NCBI RefSeq assembly: GCF_036785885.1
Contig: NC_092329.1
Location: 2,790,001 to 2,854,000 of the forward strand
Source of the DNA: Coffea arabica
Taxonomy: Eukaryota > Streptophyta > Magnoliopsida > Gentianales > Rubiaceae
Direction of reading: 5' to 3'
DNA length: 64,000 bases
Of this stretch, positions 32,992 through 54,700 are shown in pieces (positions within the stretch are counted from its first letter, which is position 1; each line of letters opens with the position of its first letter). Position numbers and translations under genes: made by a program. The notes beneath the pieces were generated by a model. It saw nothing but the letters and a program-made list of their open reading frames with translations, was not told where the DNA came from and did not search any database.

Positions 32992-35369
32992 CGTTATAGA
33001 GTTTAACTACTACAATACTCCAATGTTAAAATCTTGTTTTTTTTTTGAGCCTCCAACGTTATATTTGTAGCCATATAAATTTGAAATGCCCATCTATTTG
33101 GTGCCCGAATAAGAAATGAGTCTCGTGTTATTTTTTTTTCTATAATGATAAATTTAAAACTTTAATGGAGCCCTCTTCTTTTCTTTTTTGTTCTTTGGTA
33201 TGGTGCTTATCATTTGCTTTAAGCCACCAAATAGAAAAAACTATTCCAAAGAAAAAAGATGCTGTTGAAGATATTTTAAACATGTTAGTAAAAGCTGATA
33301 TATATATATGTATAACCTAGAATGTACAGAACATACATATTGCGTATTATCGCCCTCGGGAGAGAGTACGGGAAGGGAAAAAAACACAGTTTTGAGTTTT
33401 GCTTAATGAAAGTAGAGGTTGGATAAGTAGTCAGTCGGACCACATATTTGCGATTCAGTTATATACTGTGGAAAGCAATTTTTACCAACCTGACCAGTCC
33501 AACTCGAGCTTTATAATGAATCTGCAATTAGTTCTCAGAGACAAACCCTAATCAAAATTAAAATTTAGATGTGGTGCATATATAATGCAACTGATACAAA
33601 AATGCTATTCATCATGTCCAATAGCATAAGGATTAACATCCATAGATGTGGACGCGTGACGCATTCAAACATCCATATATAGCTAATATACAGGACCAAG
33701 CAAATTAATTAGTAGAAGATTGTCTACAATCACGTAATATATTAATGGTATGAATCCCATGTACGAAATAGCTATATGAAACATGATGGATATGGTCCAA
33801 CATATGTGCTGGCTTACTTCTGTACATCATTAGGACTCAGATATATGTGGTTTTGCGTTGTCATTAAATTCATATCCAAGCCTCCTGGCATTCCTTTTTT
33901 TTCTTTTTTTTTTTGGCACCTAGGTGATTTTAGACTTCTAAAATAAGTCTTTGATTATTCATTGAAACGAGTGTTCGAATCGGTAGTTTGCTTCTCCACC
34001 CTTTTTATTAACTTTCTAAATAAAGTATAAGTGCTATAGTATTGTAGTTGTCACTGCAATATTAATAATGGGTTTTGAAAGAATTCTCTCGTGTCAACTC
34101 AATGCTAGGTGCATCTGAAAGAGTCCAAGACTTCACACTCTGTCATGACTTTTTACCTGCCATGCATGGGCTTGTTAAGGCTAACTAACTTTTAATCATG
34201 TTTAATTTAGACCACTTGGTTGCGATTTTTTTTTTACTGTTTTTTGGCCTTTGAAAAGTCACTTGTAACGCCTCAATAGCAACGTAAGCATATAGTTAGA
34301 GGCTTAAAAGGAAAAAAAAAAAAAAAACATCTTAATGCTAAATATCTAGTGTAGAACCCAAATTTTAGGGTTTTAATAATAATCAATGCGTGCAGAGTTA
34401 CAGAATTGAAGGGATAAAACAGACATTAAAAATAAATAATTAATTCACAATATTAAAGTCACTCCACTATAGAAAATTTAACAAACTTTTATAGACTGTC
34501 TCTTTAGAAAATAGTCTAAACTAAACAAATGTCCTGTTTATAACCGACCAGACTTGTTGAAAAAGAAATCACATGCATATGAAATTACCAAATAAAACAC
34601 AAATTCCTAAATCTCACAACTACTAAAAATCTAACTCCAATAAAACTAATAAATAAATATTTCTAAACTTGGTTTAGTTTGCCAACATCTCGGCAATGTG
34701 GAAAATCGCGAAGGCTTAGAATAAGATGTAGTTATCGTTCCCACTCAAAGAAAAAACCTAGAAGAGTTTCGATTATCAATTTTATTCGGACTTTTTCCCC
34801 TGAAGTAATTTTTATCATGGATTTTTTTTGACCCGTACTTTCCATGTCGATTTAGAATTTGTTGTTGCCCTTATACTGTTGTTGAATTTAAGACTGTTGT
34901 CTTCGGAAATATAAAAGTCCTTTTCATGAAACATTCAATGAGTTGGAAAAACTCCGAGGGCCAAAGTCCAAAAGAGAAAGTAAAAGGAATGGATCAGCGT
35001 CAATTGTTTTCTAAAACAGACGGGAAATTTATTACGCTACTAAAATTCGTATCCTACAATTCCACAAGTCTCTGCCGCTTGAGGTTTGCCACGCGTCACA
35101 ATAAAGTGTCTCACCACCACTCGCCTTGCCTCTACTTGTATTGACAGTTAATTGCAGCTTAGCCCTTCAATATTTACTACTATGTCAATCGAGTATTTGA
35201 CAAATTTCTTTTTTCAATCTCGAATTTTTGTTTTGAGTATATTTTCCAACTCAGCTGCCAATTAGAGTTCTAACTATCTTTTAATGTGTTTTAAGGTAGC
35301 TAATTGGAGTTGCCGCAATATAATTGGCTAAATTTCTACGGTCAATATCACACTATTCAAAATTGGATT

Positions 35370-35513
35370 AATCTTTACTACACTGACAGTGTATACATTA
35401 TCAGCGTTTGATGAATGATAACTATGCAAAGTTTTAATTTGAAATTCAACTTTTTGCATGCATGTCATGAATCAAATGGTGATAGTATGTATATTGTCAG
35501 TGTATATAAGATT
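35370..35513. mobile_element. Short MITE with about 34-bp terminal inverted repeats
   Basis: The left end has CTACACTGACAGTGTATACA followed by TTATCA. The reverse complement of the right end has TATACACTGACAATATACAT followed by ACTATCA. Both are preceded by AATCTT. The total is 144 bp with a short AT-rich centre. Similar CACTGACAGTGTATAC elements are familiar in eudicot genomes. Confidence 0.7.
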
Positions 35514-36483
35514 TACACTTCAAAATTATGTAACAGTAATTGCTAGTTTCTCTCTCTCAAATTTGCCCTTTGAAATTTTCATCTAATCCACACAAGGTAA
35601 TCCATCACATCATCGTTGCTTAAAAAGCTAAAACGATGGAAAAACCTGTAAATTTTGAATATTGAATGGTAAAACTAAGGACCACATGGATAAGAAGGTC
35701 TCAATTGACAAAGATATTTTTTGGAAGGTCTCAATTGATAGAGATAAAATCCTAATTCTCGAGAAACCAAATTGGAATGACTGGTTTAATTTAATAATAT
35801 GGTGCATTAGTTGATTAACAAATGTCTCTTGTTACTTTCATTGACAAGTCCATTGGGATAAACTTTGACGAAGCAGAAAAAAGCAAAGGTGGAGTCTTTA
35901 CGCCCACCTCTCGTAGTCATAGGTCATAGCATTGGTGCCAAAAAATTCAAAGCAGTGCTGCGTGAACCGTACCATGTCCATGTCTTTCTTTCTGCACACC
36001 CACCGCTAATAACTGCTAAGAAGAAGAAGAAGAAGAAGAATGAATTTTATGCCTCCTTTGAGATCTTTATCCGCCCTGCCCCAATGAGAACCTGTGGAAT
36101 ATTCAGACTCAAAACCACCCCATCCGCTCCTTTTCTCTTGTTTTTCCATCCATGTATGAGAATGAAGCCCCCCCCCCCCCCCCTTCCCTCTTTTTTTTTT
36201 TCTATATCCATTAGTACGATTCAGAATTTCCTGATAATGGGTCCACCAAAACACATGCAGGAGAAAAACTACTACTAGTTTCAGACCTTCAGTAGAATAC
36301 GCGAAATTTATATGTAACTAAACTTCCGTCTACTTCATCATGAGATGAGAATTTCGAGTCAAAGTTGTCTTTTGAAGAAAAGACCTACCACTCCACAGTT
36401 AGATAATTATAATTAGATTAGAAGATTGATGACTTAACACCTACCGGCACTGTTTCCCAAACCCATAATAAAATACTCAACAC

Positions 36484-36695
36484 GTCCCTTGGGAGTTGGG
36501 CATATGGCACAGAAATTGAGGGGTTGGCCTTGAGTTGCTGGCTTTCCCACTGATCGGGGTTCGATTCGTGCCCGCTGCGCTGCACATTCTGACTCGCCTA
36601 GGAAAACTGTATGGAACTATCGACTTCCCTCCGATTTGGTGTGCCGGCTCAGATCCTAAGGGTTCGGATCGGGACATATTTCGAGTTACAAAAAA
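36484..36695 (+). mobile_element. Second tRNA-derived SINE, 212 bp, with 14-bp target duplication
   Basis: The direct repeat AAAATACTCAACAC flanks it (36470-36483 and 36696-36709, the right copy merging with the A tail). A B box-like GGGGTTCGATTCGTGCC is near 36547 and a weaker A box-like TTGGCCTTGAGTTGC about 35 nt before it. The 3' end is GAGTTAC followed by A. Its body differs from the SINE at 30993, so it is a different family. Confidence 0.85.
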
Positions 36696-39600
36696 AAAAT
36701 ACTCAACACCCAATATAACATCATAATAGGAATATATATATATATATATGTAAGTCGAAACATCTCCCGACTGATTCTCAACACACAATGCTCCTTTTAT
36801 TGGAAAAAAGATTGCTCTCTTCGATCAAGCCTCTGGGTATTGAAAACGATTATTATTATTAACAAATTGTATACTGGAGTATATGAAATTTTCATATTCA
36901 TGTTTATTGGCTGTGCAGTCTATATATATATATATATATATGCATCGCATGGTCCACTAATACTTGGTGGGATTAAAGTGAGTGGGGTTTTGATCAAAAG
37001 AGTGCACGTGGTGGTATCCATGTCTCATCCTGGGCTGCCCCTAATCCATCCGTGTCCCATGAACGACTAACTTCCCTTAATCCAATTCTTTCTTCTCTCC
37101 CTCAAAATTGAAAATTCTCGAGTCGTCTTCTTGAAATTGATTAGATAAATACCACTAGAAGTTCTTAGCCAATCATAAAGCTTATCTAATATGTGTTGTG
37201 TGGGAACTTTGGTGGTTCATGCCGTGTCAAACCACAGTACAGTGTTGTAAAATATATAGCAAGCCAGCAATCAATTAAAAGTCTCGTATACTCACTTCTT
37301 CCAATATCCACTTGGAATTAAACTATTATTCCTTACCATCTTTTATCTTGTCAACTCAGACTTGTGTCTTGGCTTGGAAGTCAGTGGCATGCATCAGCAT
37401 CTGTCTCTATCCATATTCATCTCTTCTTTTAATCTGTCCCAGTGCCGGACTGATTGATTCAATTTTAACCAATTTAATGTCACACTCGTTCATTTCTTCT
37501 CCACGTAAAGTGGTAAATTTTTTTTCCTCGAGTCTTTTTTGACTCGCAATCTTATACTATTATATTAATAGCAGATTACATCATTACAACTGTTAAAGTT
37601 ACGTCCTTCTGATCCGGTGGTGATTCAGCTCTCTTCGAGTTACTTCAGGATCTTTTCAGAAGTATAGGAATCTATTGTATCGAAAAAAAAAAAGAGAGTG
37701 ATAAACAGAAGAACACATCTTCCAACTTGTAGGAGCTTGTGACCTTTCTTAATCTGGAAGGTCCAAGATGGAAACCAAGAAACCAACCGCCCCTTAGAAA
37801 AGTAATTATATTATATCCATAAGTTGGATTTCCTTTTTGTTTTTTTTCCCCCGCTTTAAGTAATCACAAATTTTTTTTAATTTTTCTGGGGGGTATTTCT
37901 GCGACCATTATGAGTACAACCACATGAACAGGTTTGTCGATCGCCGAATTGTATGACTGGGTTACAGATGAAATTGAATTAATTAATCGCCAAGTCTACA
38001 AGTTATGGAAAGTACATCGAACGGTGATCAGTTAAAACTCTTTGTACTTGAAGGTTGTGCCACATTAGCTTCGTCAAAACAGACTTGGATTTGAGGCAGG
38101 TTGGATTATGATATATTTTGCACGGTTCTATGCAATTATTGTATTTATTACATTATTTTCGTGTGCAAATGTATAAAAATATAATGTAATCGTACTCTAA
38201 ATAAACAAATGCAGACATACCACAATTGTACCCTCCCCCGCCTCCTAACCTGTCTGGCTCAAGAGCCAAATCTTGAATCTAATAATAAAAAAAAATGCTA
38301 AAAATTAACCCTGAATCTGAGAGTAGCAAATTCATTTTATTTACTGTTAATAAAAAATGCTCCGGACAAGTAAACTTGCATACAATCTGAAATTCCATTT
38401 GCTTCAAAAGGAGGCATGACTGCCGGGTGCCGACCATAACGCATGTTGAATCAGTTTTAGGCGTAAACGCATCCATGCCAATTCCTTTTCTTTTTGAATG
38501 ATCCATGCGAATTCTTGATTTTGCTCTTACCAAAGAAGAAGAGGAAGAAAAAGAAAAAAAAGAGCAGATAAATTTTGCACCACGAGCTAAACAGCAATGT
38601 CAAGTACTGCACATTCCTCTCCATTGCATCTGTGATGCACAAAATGTATACTACTATAAAATAACAATGAAGTATGGGATTGGACGCTGGTCTGCATCAT
38701 GGTTACGTTAGTCGCGGCCAGTGCGTCAACGGGTTGGTCATGCTTCAGCTGCTTACTTGGCCTCGTCTTGAGAAATGACTTCATCCCCTAGTAGTACGAC
38801 ACGTATTTGTGTCTTTGTTCAACAACGTTAAGTACTAGGATGCTAATTACTTCAGACAAATTCTAATCCGACGAAGAAACATGTGTCATGAGTAAAATGG
38901 TGTAGCTGAGTTTTTGGTTTTTGAAAAATAATCTCAAATTAATGCATCTTCAAAATTTATTCTCATGTTGATATATTTGTTGCCGTGTGAACTCCTGATA
39001 CGAAAATTATCAATGTCTTTGTCTTGTATTTTTTTTATTTATGAGAGGTAGAATCCGCATCAATGGATTCTTGACGACTCTGTAATAGTTTAAATTTTAT
39101 AAAATTTTGCTACTTTCTAATTACAATCACAAAAAGGGTAAACAAAAGTAAGTATTCCTTTCTATCTGCGGGTACAGATAGTTAACAAAAAGTTTCAGGG
39201 GGTTTTTCTTCCTATCTCTCCATAGCTACGGGAATTTGGACTTCCCACACCTAACGGTAAGGATGAGCCACACGTGTGCAATCATATCAGTGGTCAGTAC
39301 TGCTCACAAGAAAGGCTTTAGGTAACCGACTCTTCTCACAGATTCAGATTGTGAAATGTGAACGCGTACGCGGCATCAGATTCTGTTATGGCTGTCTTCC
39401 AAAGTCCATGGAATTAGACAGTACTATTCAACAACCACCACTCTTCTGAATAATTTCATCATCAATAATATTAGCACGAAACCTATAATTGTGAAATGTG
39501 TTTGCTTGCAGAAAGAGTAGAACCGGAAGTCGAAATGTACGCATGCATAAATCACTATAAAACTTGGCAGGCAGCACAGGAGAAAGAGGGGTGTCCAGAT

Positions 39601-41009
39601 TGTCACTTGCAAAAGGTTTTGTGAATGACATCTTTTTTACTGCTACCTTTACAAATCGGACCAATTTTCTTCGGTTCTTGGATTTTCATAGTAAAAGGAT
39701 GTAGCTATCAGGATGTAAGACCGTCAGCATTTACGTTAATTTTTTTTTTTTTAAAAAAAGAGTAGTATAATTTAATTTCTGGTGTGACGAGGCTTTTTTT
39801 TTTTTTCTTCTTTTCAAATCATGTAATCTTAAAGTGGAAATGCAAAAATTCTTTACTTGCGAACTATTGATAATAGTCTAGACAAACAAAACGGCCATCA
39901 GAATCAAACAAATCGACTAAGAAAAAGGAAAAATGGAAAGCGGTCCCCCAAATTCCCACCATCCGACCAATATAAGCTGTGACTCCAGTGCACACGCTTG
40001 GCTTATTATTGGTTCATCTGAATTCTCCTTTGACTATCTACCCCTCTACACCCACGACACACCAAGAGAGCCACTCATTTAAAGGCCCGCTGGCCACACA
40101 CCCATCGCGTCGGCCCCTTCATTTTTTGTTTTCCCAAACTTTTTTCGGCTCTTCCCTAATTGTAATCCGTCACGCTCACGACGCCACACGTAGCAAACAA
40201 AGGATCACGGTTCAATCCGTCGAGTTACTCAATTAATTTTAGTTCCATCTACCTACTTGTATTAGAAGCTGATTGCAGAGGAGCTAGATTCCATTGTTCC
40301 GAGCGTTCCTTTAGAAAGTTGTTCCCGAGAAATAGTAGTGGTATTTGCGATATTTGATCAAACAGGAGCTGCACGGCTCGGTTTATCTTGTGCTACTACC
40401 ATTCTTATTTCTTACCCCAGTAAGTGGTAACGCGTTGAAAAATTCTATTCCCGTCGTGCCTGGCATAAAAACAAAGCCGGTATCCTCCCATACCATGCTA
40501 GTACATGTAACATAGCCAAATGTTTCTGAAAACCCGCGTGAAAAGCGCTCACCCACCCTCCAATTTGACCAGATTTTGTTCAATTAGTAAACATGAAGAT
40601 CCGCCTCTACTGGCATATGGTATAATATATTGTAATCCAGTGAATTCTTCTATTACTGTGGCCAGTCGTCATGACAATAAAACAACACTTGTAAGTGAAA
40701 ACGGAGAAATAAAAGTGCAAAGCGCAGAGGGAGAGAGAGAGAGATTTTATCAATTTTACGTGGCACTTCAACCGAAAACAAACCGCATGCAGCCAAAGAA
40801 TATGAGCACCCCTAATGAATCAATAGGTTACATGGCCTGACGATCCATTTGTTTTCCAAATTCCCCTATTTCACCTTTCGTACCCAGATTCAGATCTACA
40901 ACATATAAAAGAATAAAATATAACGTCAGGACTATTTTAGGTCTAAAACTTGACTATAATACAACAACAACCATGGTCGCCACCAGGGTGGCAATAAAAT
41001 AGCACCTCT

Positions 41010-49978
<8,969 letters not shown>

Positions 49979-51792
49979 TCTATTGAATTATTACTCAATT
50001 CTTCCCCTTATTCTCCTTTTTTAAGTGTGGCTAGAAAATCTCAATCAAACAAGTATTACTCTCATTCATGTACTACACAACAAGTCATGAGAGAAATCAA
50101 ACAACAAGAACAATTTGAGAAAACTATAAACCTCACCCTGATGCAAAAAAAAGGAAAAAAAATCGAATATTAAAATTGAAATAATTAATTACTATAAGAT
50201 TGGGAAACTGAAGAGAGGAGATCAGCCGGGAAAGGTTTAAACAGTGAAATAGAATATGCGGACACGAAAGCGGGATTCTGATTTCGTAATGAAGCAGAGC
50301 AGGTTAGGACTTAGGGCACGGAGGTGAATTTAGTAGACGATAATGCCCCTAAACGAATAGGCTGGGTATGCTTGAGAAAGATGGGATTCCGGATGGTGAT
50401 AGAGGGTATCCTTGTACTAAAAATAGTATAGGATGGGTAACCCGGAAACGGAACTGAGCCGGGTCTGGTTTTGTATTGCTGGTGGGATTTGGTAGCTTGT
50501 GGTTTGCGAAGGGTGATGAGTGTTGGCGTCACGCCGACTATTGTCTCGCTAGTCCCAGCTAATCGCGGCTGCCGCCATCCTTAGGATGATATCTATTTTT
50601 TCCAAAGATACTACCATGCTAATACTAGGAGGGAGGAGGATTGATCAACAATTCAACATAAACCTCTGCCTCTTTTTAATGGAAGAGGGGCAGGAACAGT
50701 TGCATCCGCAGTTCACCGTCAAGATTTGATCAAAAAAATTTATACGATTCAGATTTTATCATGTATCTCGATTTTAACAATATATGTGGAATTCATAAAA
50801 TTTTATTGTAAAATTATACGTTGTTGAAAGTAAGTTACACTATGTGCAAATAAAGTTATGCCGTGTACAAAATGCATGTAACTGGCTGCCCCTGGTCAAC
50901 CGTTCCTGCCGCTGGTCCCTTTTTAATACTACTAGTACTCCTTCTTAAAAAAAAAAAATTTACTACTAGTACTTTTTTTGTTATGTGTTACTTGTAATTT
51001 GTTTTCCCTGCAAGTAATGATATGTACTATTCGATTTTTAAACTTATTTTTCAATCCGGTTACCGGTAATAATATTAACCATGCATTAGGCTCTTTTACA
51101 AGTTTTCATTAGTATTAAATTTTTAACTCACTTACATCCAATCTAACAGTATTTACCTTTTACCGATATATTGGATCTGATTAATACTAACAAAAATCTC
51201 CAATAACTTTCACAACTTCAACTTGAATTATTATTGTTTTGATTGTTTTGAGAAGTCACCACTAACTTTTAGTTTAGCTGCTAGTAACCAAATCTGGTAC
51301 TTTTTACAACTCACTAATACGTTGCAAATAAATAATTCTGAATCTTCACAACAAAAAAAAAAACTAATACTAGATTTTCCTTTTTTCTTCTTTCTTGGCG
51401 CTAAAAGGTTAGGAGCAAAGGAGCTAGATTAGACAAATGTAATTTCCAAGCTATTCCATCATCTGGCCCAAAATATTCCAGTAAAAGATGGCGGCCGGCC
51501 CATATTCGAAAAAAAAAATTTTAAAAAAAATAAAAATAACGTATGAAAAACGAAAACCCACCACCATGCAGGCGAAAGCAAACTCGAACTTGTGGCCATC
51601 TTTACAGTTGACAGCATCTGCCTAAAATCCTCTTTTCCACAGCCCCCACGAAAAAGATGTCCACCAATTCTGCAGCCTCCCAATTTTGGATCCATTTATT
51701 GCACTTCCTCGACTCCAGCAACACCACCAACCCATTCCTATTCCCATTTCCAAGAAAAACCAAAGGGACAACTTTCATTCCCAAAAGCTGAC
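49979..51792. other. Divergent promoter region between XRN and ATP sulfurylase
   Basis: It contains the XRN 5' UTR and promoter (proximal about 300 bp), AT-rich spacer, and the ATP sulfurylase leader with three upstream ORFs (see 51543-51791). No TATA box stands out for either gene and no other gene is supported. Confidence 0.55.
51543..51791 (+). promoter_or_regulatory. Upstream ORFs in the likely ATP sulfurylase leader
   Basis: Three ATGs precede the main start: 51543-51611 (22 codons plus stop), 51566-51625 (19 codons plus stop, with a good CCACCATG context) and 51657-51791 (44 codons plus stop). The last ends one base before the main ATG at 51793. They matter only if transcription starts upstream of them, which the sequence does not show. 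Confidence 0.4.
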
Positions 51793-54700
51793 ATGTCTTT
51801 CACCATTAAGCTACAGCTCACCACCGCAACACACGCATATTGCAATGCAACATTCAAGAAAAATTCGTACTTTTCCAATTTTCAATCAAAACCAATCTAC
51901 CACAGTAACCCTTTAATCCAAGTACTATCTTTTCAAGAAAAGATGAGTTCTTTACCCTTTTCGTCACCAAAAGGCAATGGTACAATCAAGAGTTCGTTGA
52001 TTGATCCAGATGGGGGCTCATTGGTGGATCTTGTGGTGCCTGAGAGCCAAAGGGCTGCTAAGATTTCAGAGGCTGAGTCAATGCCAAAGGTGAAACTCAC
52101 AAAAATTGATCTCGAGTGGGTTCACGTGATTAGTGAAGGTTGGGCTAGTCCACTCCGGGGGTTTATGAGAGAAAATGAGTATTTGCAGAGCTTGCATTTC
52201 AATTGCTTAAGATTGAAAGATGGGTCCGTGGTTAACATGTCCCTTCCTATTGTATTGGCAATTGATGATGAGACAAAGGAAAAGATTGGGGGGTCGACTG
52301 ATGTTGCACTGACTGGGCCTAATGATGCTTTGGTTGGCATTCTTAGAAGGTTTGCATCTTTGCCCGAATTAAGTAAAACCTTTTAGTACTTGCTTTTCTT
52401 CTTTGTTGATCATAGCCTAGTCGTTTCATTTTCTGGTTCTCATGATTTTTCATGGTTAATTTTCCTGGGTTTGTTCTTTGGATATGATCTGAATGGTGAT
52501 GCTTTTGAAATTGAACATGAGCGCGTAAAAAGGCCACCAGATTGCATTTAGCCTGAGGTTGCTCTGGTCTTCTGTCTTTTTGGTCTGTTTCTAAACCCAC
52601 TTCCCCCAAACTGAGGGGATTGGTTGTTGATTGTTGTTGGCTCCGTGATTCACATATATTCGTATTGACATTGCTTAGGACGTACGTCATAAACTAATAG
52701 GCCAGTTGAAGAGTTTATGTTTGCAGTCTCTCTGGCTTGAAGCCTGTTCAATTGTTGTACAATGCTGATAAAACATTGTCCAGGTTCTAAGGAATAATCA
52801 GTGCAAATACATTGCAATCTCACTGACTGTAATGTGAAAAGGAAAATTGGTGTATGTCTATTGTTTGCTTCCACCAACTTTGACTAGAGCATTTGTTGGG
52901 TTAAATGTCACATTTATAAAGTTGATATTTTGAAAGCGTTTAGGGCATGATGTATCAGACGTTGTCTATAGAAGATGGCAGAGATATAGAAAAGGTTTTT
53001 ATGCTTAACTATGAATAGCATGAATAAGTTAAAATTGGTTGCTTTTCTGAATTCATTCTTTCAGTTGTAGATAGAAGACTAGCAGAAACAGATCCACCAC
53101 TGCTTAACTTATCTTCATTGATATCATCCACTTGTTTTTGGGTATTTCAGTTTCTGGCGGATGTAGTTTCACACATTCAGCCAATGTTACTTGATAAATT
53201 AGCTGATTTAAGCACTCCAACATTTTATCAACTATATAGAGAAACTTGTTTAAAATTTTAAATGCTCTTCAATATTGTGGAATGCTAGGTTAACTACTTA
53301 GCAAGAATCCTAAGCACTGCTAATTATATGAAGTGTGTGATTAAATTTGATCTATTAAAGTCGGTGACAGTAATAATGTAAAATTAGAATCTCTTTGTTG
53401 CATAAGCACGTGTTAGGGTCAATTTTGGTGGATTATAGCACAGGAAAATGCTCCACGTTCACCTCTATCATGTTTTTCTGGAGACTTGTATATGTTGGTC
53501 CATATCATTTCTCCATTAGTTGAGTGAGTGAATCTCTTATTAGTTTATGTACATATTTGGCTCTTTATTTCGGACTTTCATTTCGTTTGGTATCACGATA
53601 TCATGATGGTACAAGATTTGCTGTTGCAGGATTGAAATATACAAGCATCATAAAGAAGAGAGAATTGCCAGAACATGGGGAACTATTGCTCCAGGATTAC
53701 CTTATGTTGAGGAGGTAATTACTTCAGCTGGGAATTGGCTTGTTGGTGGAGATCTGGAAGTGTTAGAGCCTATCATATATAATGATGGTCTTGATCGCTA
53801 CAGGCTATCCCCCCAACAACTACGCAAAGAATTTGATCACCGTCAGGCAGATGCAGTTTTTGCTTTTCAGCTGAGGAATCCTGTGCATAATGGCCATGCT
53901 TTGCTAATGAATGATACTCGCAGGAGACTTCTGGCAATGGGGTATAAAAATCCAATTCTTTTGCTTCATCCTTTGGGAGGTTTCACAAAGGCTGATGATG
54001 TGCCATTGGATGTTCGAATGGAACAGCATAGCAAGGTTAATTGTGCTAGTTTCTTTTATCTTCTTTGTCTCCTCAAGGACCATGCCTAAATTGTGTGCCT
54101 TATAAGTTTGTCACAGACCTTACATTCTGCCTAATTGGCCTTCTTTAACAATACCCAATTGTTTTAACACTTTTGCCTGACATCTCACCTGCCATAACAT
54201 TTTTCACCTTGGAATCCCATATAAAAAATAGCAATTTATACCACCTATAAATTGAAAAACATACTTGTAAGAATTTAATATAAGGAGGCCCTGCATTTCA
54301 ACTTGCATTCGCTGTGGTAAGGAGGCCCTGCATTTCAACTTGCATTCGCTGTGGTGTGAACAGTTATCTCCCAAAGAGAAGTGCTCTAACATCGGATGCA
54401 AACTTTTTTTCCCCTTATTCTGTTTTTTTTTGTTTGGACGCTTTATTTGGTTACTCAGGACATGGGCAATTGTGTCTACCATGTTAGCAGTTTTTAGTGA
54501 AATGAACATTTGAATGTGTCTTGAACTTCAGTGATCCTCGACTTGGATCAAGCCATTTTTTCCCAGAAATTTGTAGTCCCTCCGTTCCATCATTTTCATT
54601 TGTCTACAAAACACCTAACTTTGTGAGATAACAGGTTATGATTACATTTCTTCAACTAACATTAGTTTTGACTTCTTCATGTGACCTATGAAATAGGTCT

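Larger units (their letters stand above)
31197..41009. other. Large intergenic spacer between LOG and XRN
   Basis: About 9.8 kb without a supportable gene. It contains a degenerate hAT-like repeat (32335-32991), a short MITE (35370-35513), a second SINE (36484-36695), an AAG microsatellite near 36018, a poly-C run near 36170 and several (TA)n tracts. ORFs such as 35865-36278 are driven by simple repeats. The segment 33900-34030 has a TTCGAATC string and may be a decayed SINE. Confidence 0.55.

Noticed and set aside
35865-36278. 137-codon plus-strand ORF
   Set aside because: Its length comes from AAG, poly-C and poly-T tracts. There is no domain, no splice context and no resemblance to a known protein.
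37560-37700. Possible SINE 3' end (GTATCG followed by an A run)
   Set aside because: No A/B boxes and no flanking duplication could be identified.
40520-40840. 106-codon plus-strand ORF
   Set aside because: It lies downstream of XRN in spacer, overlaps a GA-rich simple repeat and matches nothing.
51592-51792. Upstream extension of the ATP sulfurylase frame
   Set aside because: The frame stays open to 51592 but has no ATG; the first in-frame ATG is at 51793 and gives an APS2-like N-terminus.
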